Assembly: GCA_902827055.1 (NCBI GenBank)
Contig: CADEHD010000001.1
Location: 14,047-37,572 of the forward strand
Direction: 5' to 3'
DNA length: 23,526 bases
DNA from: an uncultured Chloroflexota bacterium
GTDB lineage: Bacteria > Chloroflexota > Dehalococcoidia > UBA2979
Under the pieces are notes generated by a model. It ran no database searches. It saw only the letters and a program-made list of their open reading frames with translations, and was not told the DNA's origin. This document shows positions 8,211-14,480 of the stretch, one piece after another; within the stretch, counting starts at the first letter, position 1; every line of letters starts with the position of its first letter. The translations under genes were made by a program, and so were the position numbers.

Positions 8211-8345
8211 ATGCGAACCACGAAGAACATGTTCTATAGCGCCATCATGGTGGAGAGCGCCCTGGGCGCCCCCAGCATGAAGGAGGCCCGCCGAGACCTG
8301 GACCGCGCGTTCTACGCGGCCCGGATCGGGGCGCTGTCCAGCTAG
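8211..8345 (+). CDS. 44-residue small protein, function unknown
   Basis: An ATG at 8211 preceded by GAAAGGA opens 44 codons starting MRTTKNMFYSAIMVESALGA. Almost every third position is G or C, matching neighbouring genes, which argues for real translation. The product is soluble, slightly basic and probably helical, with an Arg/Asp-rich centre (EARRDLDRAFYAARIG). No membrane helix or known motif is visible. It has its own candidate promoter at 8106-8134 and a strong hairpin at 8374-8397, so it looks like a self-contained unit between murJ and the DUF503/scpB operon. A longer frame from 8106 is open, but it begins inside the promoter. Confidence 0.6.
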   Translation: MRTTKNMFYSAIMVESALGAPSMKEARRDLDRAFYAARIGALSS

Positions 8346-8373
8346 GACAGTCCTGATTTGCCTCGTGACCGCC

Positions 8374-8397
8374 GAGGGCGCCCGCAAGGGCGCCCTC
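8374..8397. terminator. Perfect 10-bp hairpin with GCAA tetraloop
   Basis: GAGGGCGCCC at 8374-8383 pairs with GGGCGCCCTC at 8388-8397 around a GCAA (GNRA) loop. It sits between the convergent small-protein gene and the DUF503 gene. No T tract follows on either strand, so termination or 3'-end protection is inferred. Confidence 0.6.
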
Positions 8398-8447
8398 GCT
8401 GCGTGTTCGGGGCCGCCAGTGGCACGCTGCGCATCACCACCGGGTGC

Positions 8448-8741
8448 CTAGTCCAGCACCGTCTCATCGAGCGCGGTATCGATGACCTCCGCCTTGCCGA
8501 GGAGCTCGTCGTCGACGAACCGGCGCGTCGCGTCCGCGAGCCGTCGCGCCTCCCCGAAGTCCCCGGACACGACGGCAAACCCGACCCGGCCACGGCGCAC
8601 CTCGTCTTGGAGGTCCACCTCCGCCGCGGAGACCTGGCGCCGCACACGCAGGCGCTCGACGAGCGACCGCACCACCTGTCGCTTGTCCTTCAGACTCTGG
8701 GCCGCCGGTATCGAGATCGTGAGCAGGACGCTGATCGTCAC
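8448..8741 (-). CDS. DUF503 (YlxP-like) protein
   Basis: The 97-residue protein matches the DUF503 family: SIPAAQSLKDKRQVVRSLVE near the N-terminus, then VSAAEVDLQDEVRRGRVGFA and VVSGD. Family members are small ferredoxin-fold proteins often encoded near translation factors; their biochemical role is not settled. The GTG at 8741 gives the N-terminal length usual for the family; another GTG at 8744 is adjacent. The start is 16 bases after the scpB stop, so the two genes are very likely co-transcribed. A frame continuing upstream to 9383 overlaps scpB and is not part of this protein. Confidence 0.88.
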   Translation of the reverse strand: MTISVLLTISIPAAQSLKDKRQVVRSLVERLRVRRQVSAAEVDLQDEVRRGRVGFAVVSGDFGEARRLADATRRFVDDELLGKAEVIDTALDETVLD

Positions 8742-8757
8742 CACGTCCGGCCGCGCG

Positions 8758-9912
8758 TCACCCGAGGGCCTCGCTCGTGGCACCCGGCTCCGTGACCTCG
8801 GCGTCTGCGCCGGCCTCGGTGGTCGGCTGGGCTGGGAAGTGCGCGTCCGTCGGGCCGGCCGCCCCCGCATCCCCCTCCGAGTCCGAGACCGCTCGCGGCG
8901 ACGGCAGGGACAGCGGCGCCGGGCCAGCCGTGAGGAGCGCGGTCGCGCTCCCGCGGGCCGCATCGGGCTGCGCCAGCGCGCGCGCCGCGGCCGCCAGGGC
9001 CGACAGCTCCGACAGCTCGTCGGCGACCGCATCGATGCTCCCCAACTCGTCCGGGGGCGCGCCCGACTCCGCCTCTGGCACGCTGTCGCGCGGCGCATCG
9101 AGTCCGGGCATTGGGATCGACGTGTCCGGGAGTGGCAGCGCGACGTCGCCGAGGTCCGGCAGCTCCTGCGGGCTGTGCAGCCCGAAGTGCTCCAGGAAGC
9201 GCTGCGTCGTGGCGAAGAGCGTCGGGCGGCCAGGTGACGAGCTGCGCCCGGCATCCTCGATGAGGCCACGTGCGCGCAGCGTCTGCATCGCGCCGTCGCT
9301 CGACACGCCGCGAATCGACTCGATGGTCGCGCGGGTGACCGGCTGCCGGTACGCGATGATCGCCAGCGTCTCGAGTGCTGCATTGGAGAGCTTGCGCTGC
9401 TGTTCGAGCCCCAGGAACGCCTCGATGTAGGCCGAGGTGTGCGGCGCCGTGATCAGCTGCGCGCCATCCGGGCCCGTCTGCAGCAGCAGCCCGCGGCCGT
9501 CGAGTTGCACACGCAACTCCTCGATGGCTCCGGCGAGCACCGTCATCGTCACGCCCAGCGTGCGTGCGAGCGTCTTGAGCTCCACCGGACCGTCGGACAC
9601 GAAGAGCAGCGCCTCGATGAGTGACGGCAACTCCTCGGTCGGCGCGGCGATCCGCGGCTCCCCGCCCTCCTCCGCCTCACCGCCTTCGGGCTCGCCGTCC
9701 TCGAGGGCGGGCTGTTCCGAGTCCGCGCCGTCAACCGCGGACCCGCCATCGAGGTCCGCGGTCGCAACAACCTCGTCGACTGCGCTGGTGGCCGGGCCCG
9801 GCGCCCCGTCGAGGGCGGTGTCGACGATGGCCGACGCCTCCACGACGGCGTCGCCGCCGGACGTCGATGTGGGGTCTACCTCGCTACCTGGCGTCCTGCG
9901 CTGTCGAGGCAC
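8758..9912 (-). CDS. scpB: Segregation and condensation protein B, with long acidic extensions
   Basis: ScpB is the winged-helix dimer that with ScpA and SMC forms the bacterial condensin. The family core lies at about 93-256: ELPSLIEALLFVSDGPVELK, LSNAALETLAIIAYRQPVTR, ATIESIRGVSSDGAMQTLRA and a C-terminal FLEHFGLHSPQELPDLGD. The protein has 384 residues, about twice the usual length. The extra length is a 92-residue Glu/Asp/Gly/Ala-rich N-terminal arm and a roughly 128-residue acidic C-terminal arm, both probably disordered. The GTG at 9912 has GCAGGAG five bases upstream. No scpA gene is next to it in this window. The downstream partner is DUF503. Confidence 0.92.
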   Translation of the reverse strand: MPRQRRTPGSEVDPTSTSGGDAVVEASAIVDTALDGAPGPATSAVDEVVATADLDGGSAVDGADSEQPALEDGEPEGGEAEEGGEPRIAAPTEELPSLIEALLFVSDGPVELKTLARTLGVTMTVLAGAIEELRVQLDGRGLLLQTGPDGAQLITAPHTSAYIEAFLGLEQQRKLSNAALETLAIIAYRQPVTRATIESIRGVSSDGAMQTLRARGLIEDAGRSSSPGRPTLFATTQRFLEHFGLHSPQELPDLGDVALPLPDTSIPMPGLDAPRDSVPEAESGAPPDELGSIDAVADELSELSALAAAARALAQPDAARGSATALLTAGPAPLSLPSPRAVSDSEGDAGAAGPTDAHFPAQPTTEAGADAEVTEPGATSEALG

Positions 9913-9950
9913 GGCAACTCCTGCCCAGCATCGGGGGATCCGAGAATGCG

Positions 9951-9956
9951 ATTGTA
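9951..9956 (-). promoter_or_regulatory. Candidate -10 box of the scpB operon
   Basis: TACAAT on the minus strand at 9956-9951 matches the -10 consensus at five of six positions, about 38 bases before the scpB start. No good -35 box is seen at 17-18 bases. Confidence 0.4.
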
Positions 9957-10027
9957 CGCACGAACCAGGAGGCGATCCGACTCCGGGCGGCGCGGCGCGA
10001 GGCAGAGGCGCGGCAAAGCAGGCGCGC

Positions 10028-10033
10028 TACGAT
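10028..10033 (+). promoter_or_regulatory. Candidate -10 box, leaderless spacing to the amidohydrolase
   Basis: TACGAT ends exactly six bases before the GTG at 10040. There is no ribosome binding site in front of that GTG. The -35 region is weak. The spacing is the same as for dnaJ-like and the 302-residue protein gene. Confidence 0.4.
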
Positions 10034-10039
10034 CGCGCG

Positions 10040-10876
10040 GTGATCATCGACGGGCACACACACGTCTTCCCGCCGCGCATGATTGAGCGCCGCGGCCGCC
10101 TCGTCCTCGAAGACCCCGGCTTCGCGGAGCTGTACGGCGACCCGCGAGCGCGCATGGTCTCGGCCGAGGCGCTGATCGAGTCGATGGACCGGGCCGGAGT
10201 CGATGTCGCCGTCACCTGTGGCTTCTGGTGGCGATCGGCAGACCTCGCCGACGAGCACGCCGCGTACCTCCTCGATGCCGCGTCCGCCTCTGGTGGGCGG
10301 CTGATCCCCTTCGTTCCGGTCGCCGCCAGCGGACCCGCCCTCGAGGACACCCTTGCCCGCCTGACGCGGTTCGGCGCACAGGGCCTCGGGGAAGTGCGGC
10401 CGGCGCAGACCGGCCACGCCGACCACGCGATCGAGCTGGCAGCGGCGACGCACGGCCTCCCAGCGCTCGTGCACGCCTCGGAGACCGTAGGTCACGCGTA
10501 TCCCGGCAAGGCCGGTGGGTACGACGTCGGTGCGCTCTGGCGCCTGCTTGAGGAGCGCCCCGCGGCGCGCGTGATCGCCGCGCACTGGGGCGGGGGCATG
10601 CCCTTCTACGGACTCATGCCCGAGCTGCGCAGCCACATCGAGGCCGACCGTCTCGTCTTCGACACCGCCGCGTCCGCGTACCTGTACGAGCCTCGCGTCT
10701 TCGAGGCTGTGATCGGGCTCGTCGGTGTGGGCGCCGTACTCTGGGGTTCCGACTTCCCGCTTCGCGATCAACGTCGCGACCGCGAGGAGGCAGAGGCAGC
10801 GCTTGGGTCCGACGAGGCGCGCGCCGCCATCCTGGGCGGCAACGCCGCGCGCTTCCTCGGTCGGGCGCCCGGATAG
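10040..10876 (+). CDS. Amidohydrolase-family (Amidohydro_2) TIM-barrel protein
   Basis: The 278-residue protein is a metal-dependent hydrolase or decarboxylase-type barrel. The N-terminal DGHTHVF supplies the HxH metal ligands (His6, His8). Later conserved elements are LVHASE (His145), AAHWGGG (His182) and GSDFPLRD with the catalytic-type Asp238. This pattern fits the Amidohydro_2 family, whose members act on diverse substrates; the substrate here is unknown. The GTG at 10040 starts directly before the HxH motif, as is normal. It lacks a binding site and probably gives a leaderless mRNA. thpR follows after 13 bases, so the two are likely co-transcribed. Confidence 0.88.
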   Translation: MIIDGHTHVFPPRMIERRGRLVLEDPGFAELYGDPRARMVSAEALIESMDRAGVDVAVTCGFWWRSADLADEHAAYLLDAASASGGRLIPFVPVAASGPALEDTLARLTRFGAQGLGEVRPAQTGHADHAIELAAATHGLPALVHASETVGHAYPGKAGGYDVGALWRLLEERPAARVIAAHWGGGMPFYGLMPELRSHIEADRLVFDTAASAYLYEPRVFEAVIGLVGVGAVLWGSDFPLRDQRRDREEAEAALGSDEARAAILGGNAARFLGRAPG

Positions 10877-10889
10877 CGCGGCGCGCGCC

Positions 10890-11504
10890 GTGCGCCTCTT
10901 TGTTGCGCTGGAAGTGCCCCCGACGTGGAGAGCCGCCGCGACCCGGGTGCGCCGGGACCTCGAACGGGCGCTTGGCGAGGACGTGCGGGTCCTGCGCTGG
11001 GTCGACCCCCAGCTCCTGCACCTCACCCTGCGCTTCCTCGGCGAGTATCCGGATGGCGAGGTTGCTCGCCTGCAGGTTGCCCTTGGCGCGCACATCCGCG
11101 ACGTCGACGTCGAGTTGGCGACGAGTCGCCTCGGGACATTCGGCACGCCGCGCCGGCTGCGGACCGTCTGGATCGGCGTCGGGGGAGACCTCGAGGGGTT
11201 GCGAGCGCTCGCCCGCGCCGTCGATGCCGCGGCCGATGAGGCCAGCGCCACCGCGCCCGGCCCGGAGGTCGCACCGTTCACCCCGCACCTCACCGTGGCG
11301 CGAGTGCGCGAGCGCGCCACCGCGCAGCAGCGAGAGGCCGTGGCGGCGGCCGTGCAGGCCATCGAGCTCGCGCCGCTCACGATGCACGCTCGTGGCGTCG
11401 CGCTGGTGCGGTCGCAGCTCGGAGGCGGGCCGCCTCGCCACGAGGTGCTGTCCCGGTACCCTGCAGGAGCCGCCCCTGCGCCGGAGGCGAAGGCCCCTCG
11501 ATAG
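10890..11504 (+). CDS. thpR: RNA 2',3'-cyclic phosphodiesterase (2H family)
   Basis: ThpR opens 2',3'-cyclic phosphates at RNA ends, and some members have RNA ligase activity. The 204-residue protein has the two signature histidine motifs, HLTLRFLGE (His44) and HLTVARVRE (His133), and the usual N-terminal RLFVALEVP. RSQLGGGPPRHEVL near the C-terminus matches the family's last strand. The GTG at 10890 directly precedes RLFVALE. It follows the amidohydrolase by 13 bases. A terminator lies about 100 bases downstream at 11602-11631. Length is normal for the family. Confidence 0.93.
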   Translation: MRLFVALEVPPTWRAAATRVRRDLERALGEDVRVLRWVDPQLLHLTLRFLGEYPDGEVARLQVALGAHIRDVDVELATSRLGTFGTPRRLRTVWIGVGGDLEGLRALARAVDAAADEASATAPGPEVAPFTPHLTVARVRERATAQQREAVAAAVQAIELAPLTMHARGVALVRSQLGGGPPRHEVLSRYPAGAAPAPEAKAPR

Positions 11505-11521
11505 TGATGGCGAAGGCAATG

Positions 11522-11551
11522 TTGACGGGCGTGAGGCGCTCGGCATAGCGT
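11522..11551 (+). promoter_or_regulatory. Candidate sigma-70 promoter after thpR
   Basis: TTGACG at 11522-11527 and TAGCGT at 11546-11551 are 18 bases apart. The -35 box matches the consensus at five of six positions and the -10 box fits a TAnnnT pattern. The transcript would start near 11558, at the beginning of a GGAGGG ribosome binding site and just before the short ORF at 11569 and the terminator at 11602. Confidence 0.5.
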
Positions 11552-11568
11552 GCCAGCGGAGGGTGCAG

Positions 11569-11676
11569 ATGACGCCTGTTCCCACTCCGGGCAACGTGCA
11601 GACGCGCCGCGCAGCCGCACGGCGCGTTTTTCGTTGCTCAACTTCCCCACTCCACACTGGCGCGGACGACAGCTGA
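11569..11676 (+). CDS. Possible 35-residue leader peptide
   Basis: An ATG at 11569 is preceded by a near-ideal GGAGGG site five bases away. It opens 35 codons starting MTPVPTPGNVQTRRAAARRV and ends 12 bases before the SWIM-finger gene. The terminator hairpin at 11602-11631 lies inside this frame. The layout (promoter, binding site, short frame, terminator, gene) resembles translation-coupled attenuation. Translation is unproven, and the region may instead give a short noncoding RNA. Confidence 0.35.
   Translation: MTPVPTPGNVQTRRAAARRVFRCSTSPLHTGADDS
11602..11631 (+). terminator. Rho-independent terminator with T5 tract
   Basis: ACGCGCCG at 11602-11609 pairs perfectly with CGGCGCGT at 11620-11627 around a 10-base loop, and the sequence runs into TTTTT. 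It can end thpR transcripts, the short transcript from 11522, or act as an attenuator before the SWIM gene. Confidence 0.8.
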
Positions 11677-11688
11677 GCGGAGGCGGCG

Positions 11689-11943
11689 ATGGATTCAGGG
11701 CTGATCGGCAAGGTCGAGAAGGCACACAGGTACGCCGAGGAGCGCGACCGGTTCACGTTCAACGAGCTGACCGTGCACGTGCGCGGCGACAATGACGCGC
11801 ACGACGTGACGCTCCGGGACGGCGAGTGGAGCTGCGGCTGCGAGTACTTCTCGCATCACCGCGTGTGCGCGCACTCGATGGCGCTCGAGCGGCTGCTGGA
11901 CGGCATGGTCCCGATCTCGACGCCCACCGCGGCCGCCCCGTAG
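11689..11943 (+). CDS. Standalone SWIM zinc-finger protein
   Basis: The 84-residue protein is little more than a SWIM zinc finger. WSCGCEYFSHHRVCAH holds the CxCx8CxH ligands Cys49, Cys51, Cys60 and His62. The preceding FTFNELTVHVRGDNDAHDVT is the beta-hairpin typical of SWIM domains. SWIM domains usually occur inside larger proteins such as SNF2-type helicases and bind nucleic acid or protein. Here it stands alone with a short helix after it. The ATG at 11689 has GAGCGGAGG upstream. The likely role is DNA, RNA or protein binding, with no identified partner. Confidence 0.85.
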   Translation: MDSGLIGKVEKAHRYAEERDRFTFNELTVHVRGDNDAHDVTLRDGEWSCGCEYFSHHRVCAHSMALERLLDGMVPISTPTAAAP

Positions 11944-11973
11944 GCCTCGCCGCGTAGTCGGATGGCCCGCGGA

Positions 11974-12002
11974 ACCTCGGAGGGTGCGAAGCCCTCCGAG
12001 GT
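11974..12002. terminator. Perfect 11-bp hairpin between convergent genes
   Basis: ACCTCGGAGGG at 11974-11984 pairs with CCCTCCGAGGT at 11992-12002 around a seven-base loop. It separates the SWIM gene from the 58-residue membrane-protein gene, which converge. No T tract is present. Confidence 0.5.
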
Positions 12003-12028
12003 CCCCGCGTTCGCACGTACGGCGAGCG

Positions 12029-12205
12029 CTACCAGCCGAATGGATCGCGGCGGCGCCATAGCCGACGTCGCACCCGCGCCCACAGCCCCAGCAGCCCCCC
12101 GAGGGCGACTGCCCAGATCGAGTCGGACTGAATCCGCGAGCGCGCGTTGTAACGCTCCGACTCGGGGTCGACGTGGCCCGGGCTGACCGGCGGGATGAAC
12201 GCCAT
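12029..12205 (-). CDS. 58-residue single-helix membrane protein
   Basis: A minus-strand ATG at 12205, preceded by GAAGGGGG, opens 58 codons (MAFIPPVSPGHVDPESERYN and onward). It has one membrane helix at about 29-43 (SIWAVALGGLLGLWA) and then a very basic tail (RVRRRLWRRRDPFGW). The tail should lie in the cytoplasm by the positive-inside rule. It starts 26 bases after the VOC gene stop on the same strand, so the two may be co-transcribed. A hairpin follows at 11974-12002. No family is recognised. The binding site, hydrophobic segment and third-position GC bias support it as a real gene. Confidence 0.55.
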   Translation of the reverse strand: MAFIPPVSPGHVDPESERYNARSRIQSDSIWAVALGGLLGLWARVRRRLWRRRDPFGW

Positions 12206-12231
12206 CGGGACCCCCTTCGTCGCCTCGAGCG

Positions 12232-12753
12232 CTAGCTCAGCTCGGCGATCGCACGCTGGATATGGTGGTCCTCGATGAACGGGGCTCGGTCGGCGTCACG
12301 CAGCGAGGCCGCTCGACGCAGCACATCGGCGCGACTGACGCCGGCAGGTGGTTCCGAGATCCACGCCGTCACGATCAGCAGCACGCCGTTCGGATCCTCC
12401 AGGAACACCAGGCGCTCGTACCCCCGCCGGATCTCCTCGGAGCCCCGGATGCCCGAGTTCGAGAACTCGAAGAAGGCACGGTCGAGCGTGGGGCCGTCCA
12501 CGCGCAACGCCAGGTACTGCGTCGAGCCCACGCCCAGCGAGGCGTCGGCGAGCTTGAGGTTCGGATCGACCGGGCCGATGAGCAGCAGGCACGTGTCGTC
12601 GGATACCCGGAGCATCGCCTGCACCGACTCCGGGTCGTCGCGGTTCGGCTCGAGGTAGAGGAGCTCCATGCCGAAGGCGCGCTGGTAGAACGCGATCGAC
12701 TCCTCGACGTTCTTGACGATGATCGCGGGGTAGCCGATGCCGCTGACCTGCAC
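12232..12753 (-). CDS. VOC-superfamily (glyoxalase/dioxygenase fold) protein
   Basis: The 173-residue protein has the paired beta-alpha-beta-beta-beta fold of the VOC superfamily. The signature is NVEESIAFYQRAFGMELLYL at 16-35, and a second half ends in ERLVFLEDPNGVLLIVTAW. The first metal ligand is normally a His where Tyr8 stands, and the usual C-terminal Glu after DPNG is not present. It may therefore not be a metal enzyme of the classical type. The GTG at 12753 has AGGAAG ten bases upstream and begins the conserved part; the frame is open far upstream, without family similarity. The 58-residue gene follows. Confidence 0.82.
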   Translation of the reverse strand: MQVSGIGYPAIIVKNVEESIAFYQRAFGMELLYLEPNRDDPESVQAMLRVSDDTCLLLIGPVDPNLKLADASLGVGSTQYLALRVDGPTLDRAFFEFSNSGIRGSEEIRRGYERLVFLEDPNGVLLIVTAWISEPPAGVSRADVLRRAASLRDADRAPFIEDHHIQRAIAELS

Positions 12754-12885
12754 AGTGACCGCTTCCTGAGTGCGAACGGATGGGATGCGCGCGAGCGTAC
12801 GCCGTTTCGCCAGGCACGTGGGGCCGTGTGAGGCGTGCAGGGAGGCGCGCGGAGGCGCGGGGGGCGAGCAAACGGTCCCCGCCAC

Positions 12886-12891
12886 TAGAAT
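12886..12891 (+). promoter_or_regulatory. Candidate -10 box, leaderless spacing to the 302-residue protein
   Basis: TAGAAT matches the -10 consensus at five of six positions and ends six bases before the ATG at 12898. No convincing -35 box or ribosome binding site is seen. Confidence 0.45.
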
Positions 12892-12897
12892 GGCGGG

Positions 12898-13806
12898 ATG
12901 ACCGCAGATCTTGAGCACATCGCGCGGGTCGCCGAGGACGGCGAGCCTGAGATCCCACCTCGGTTCGACGGGCCGATTCCGGCGGAGGGCCCCCTCGATC
13001 CCACCGAGGGGGTGGAGGCCTTCTTGCGCGCCCTGGAGAGTGGGGTGGCCTGGTACCCGGCGCTGCTCGATGTGATCGCCCGCTGGACGGCCGCCGATGA
13101 GATCGTCGATGGGCGCGTCTACCGGTACTTGCTTGGCGGCGAGGCATTCGACTGGCTGCTGCTCGCGCAGCGACTCGTGGAGGCGGCCGACCTCTGGCTG
13201 CCGGGGCTGGTGCCTCCCGCCGAGGCCGAGCGCCTGCTGTTCGCCGGACTCGCGCCCGGTGGCGAGGACGAAGCCGAGTTCGCGCGTGCGATCGGGCCGC
13301 AGAAGCACCGCGCCCACCTCAACTACCAGTACGGCGTCGTCGTCGAGGAGGCGCTCCTCCTCGCTGCCGAACTGGAGCTGCAGAAGGCCGGTTCGATTTC
13401 CGGCGCCCGCACCGCGGACATCGAGGCCTACGAGCGCGTCTACGGCAAGCCGCTCGATGAGTTGCTGGCGACGTACGCCGAGGAGGCGGACATCCAGCTC
13501 GGCGCCTCCGTCGACCTCGAGGACTGGCGCGGGTTCACGTACTGGTGCTCGAAGTACCGCTTCCGCACCGCCGAGCCGGCGCGCGTCGCGTCCGACACCC
13601 GCAAGTCACTGGCGCTGCTCTCGACCATGGACCGGCATCGCCGCCGGGTGACGCGGAAGCGCCCGGAGCCACCCCGCGAAGAGCCCATCGACATCGGGCG
13701 GGTCAGCGAGCCCGCGCAGCGCACCGCGCAGACCTCGATGTGGGAACGGGCGAAGCGCGCCCGCACGCGCGGGGCCGCCGAGGCCGAGACGGACCCTGAA
13801 CCCTAG
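12898..13806 (+). CDS. Conserved-looking protein of unknown function, 302 residues
   Basis: I do not recognise this family. The protein is acidic in its first 60 residues and likely helical through the middle, with Trp/Tyr-rich blocks. Examples are FDWLLLAQRLVEAADLWLPG, KHRAHLNYQYGVVVEEALLL and EDWRGFTYWCSKYRFRT. It ends in a basic, probably disordered tail (RHRRRVTRKRPEPPREEP, later WERAKRARTRG). There is no signal peptide or membrane helix. The ATG at 12898 lies six bases after a TAGAAT box, suggesting a leaderless mRNA; no binding site is present. It converges on hsp20 with a long hairpin between them. Coding is supported by length and third-position GC. Confidence 0.85.
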   Translation: MTADLEHIARVAEDGEPEIPPRFDGPIPAEGPLDPTEGVEAFLRALESGVAWYPALLDVIARWTAADEIVDGRVYRYLLGGEAFDWLLLAQRLVEAADLWLPGLVPPAEAERLLFAGLAPGGEDEAEFARAIGPQKHRAHLNYQYGVVVEEALLLAAELELQKAGSISGARTADIEAYERVYGKPLDELLATYAEEADIQLGASVDLEDWRGFTYWCSKYRFRTAEPARVASDTRKSLALLSTMDRHRRRVTRKRPEPPREEPIDIGRVSEPAQRTAQTSMWERAKRARTRGAAEAETDPEP

Positions 13807-13818
13807 GCGCGGGCGATG

Positions 13819-13873
13819 CCATCGAGGGGTGCCGGGTCCAGCTCCTGGCCGGAACCGCAGCACCCCTCGATGG
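13819..13873. terminator. Long hairpin with 14-bp perfect stem between convergent genes
   Basis: CCATCGAGGGGTGC at 13819-13832 pairs perfectly with GCACCCCTCGATGG at 13860-13873. The 27-base loop holds a second small stem (CCAG/CTGG). It lies between the 302-residue protein gene and hsp20. No T tract is present, so bidirectional termination or mRNA 3'-end protection is inferred. Confidence 0.55.
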
Positions 13874-13907
13874 AATTCACCCCCTGGAACGCGATCCGGG
13901 TGGGCGG

Positions 13908-14357
13908 CTAGCCCTTGATCTCGATCTGCTTCGGCTGTGCCTTCGGCGGCACCGGGAGGCTCAGCGTGAGCACGCCGTCCTTGAGCTCCGCGTTGACATC
14001 CGCATCGGAGACGGCGCCCGGAAGAGCGACCCGCCGCGAGACCGCGCCGTAGCGCCGCTCGCGCCGGTAGAACTTCGCGTCCCGCTCCTCCTTCTCCTCG
14101 GAGTGCTCCGCCTTGATGTAGAGGATGCCGTCGTGCACCTGCACGTCGATCTCCTCCTTCGAGAAGCCCGGAAGCGACGCCTTCACGACGACGCTGCCGT
14201 CCTTCTCCATGACATCGAGCGCGAGCGAGCCCTCGTCGGAGAAGGCGGTCGGGGAGCGGAAGAACGTGTCATCGAAGACGCGGTCCATCATTCGGCGCAG
14301 GTTGCCGAAGTCGCGGTCGATCCAGCGGAACGGCTCGGTGGGGACGATATCTGGCAC
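13908..14357 (-). CDS. Small heat-shock protein, Hsp20/alpha-crystallin family
   Basis: The 149-residue protein is an ATP-independent holdase that keeps unfolding proteins soluble. The alpha-crystallin domain spans about 44-136, from LALDVMEKDGSVVVKASLPG to AELKDGVLTLSLPVP. The N-terminal arm has PFRWIDRDFGNLRRMMDRVF, and the C-terminal tail holds QIEIK, an IxI motif that joins dimers into oligomers. The GTG at 14357 has an ideal GGGAGGA site. A frame open to 14543 overlaps the promoter region and is not used. Transcription should start near 14440 from the promoter at 14447-14476, next to the HAIR operator, so HspR control is likely. Confidence 0.94.
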   Translation of the reverse strand: MPDIVPTEPFRWIDRDFGNLRRMMDRVFDDTFFRSPTAFSDEGSLALDVMEKDGSVVVKASLPGFSKEEIDVQVHDGILYIKAEHSEEKEERDAKFYRRERRYGAVSRRVALPGAVSDADVNAELKDGVLTLSLPVPPKAQPKQIEIKG

Positions 14358-14363
14358 GTGATT

Positions 14364-14380
14364 CCTCCCTTGGAAGGAGC
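14364..14380 (-). promoter_or_regulatory. Possible hairpin masking the hsp20 ribosome binding site
   Basis: In the hsp20 leader CTCCU and GGGAG can form a 4-5 bp hairpin with a UCCAA loop. This would cover the GGGAGGA site just before the GTG. Small heat-shock genes often carry RNA thermometers of this general kind, but the stem is short and no folding energy was computed. Confidence 0.25.
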
Positions 14381-14446
14381 GCGGGCCGGTGACCGTTGCG
14401 CCGCCCGGAGGGCCCGCCTGGACTCCAGTGCGGCGTCGCAGGCAGC

Positions 14447-14476
14447 ATCGTACGGAGGCGAACGTCACCATGTCAA
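14447..14476 (-). promoter_or_regulatory. hsp20 promoter
   Basis: On the minus strand a perfect TTGACA -35 box (14476-14471) and a TACGAT -10 box (14452-14447) are separated by 18 bases. The -35 box lies four bases from the HAIR operator. The leader to the GTG would be about 80 bases. Confidence 0.7.
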
Positions 14477-14480
14477 TGGA

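Noticed and set aside
9437..10039. Extension of the amidohydrolase frame upstream
   Set aside because: It overlaps scpB on the other strand, is Ser/Pro-rich noise, and the HxH motif normally lies at the very N-terminus.
11558..11631. Resemblance to bacterial SRP RNA (GCAGATGACGC)
   Set aside because: The conserved SRP core with GGTC and GGAAGCAGCC is absent, and the segment does not fold into the expected long hairpin. Only a short chance match remains.
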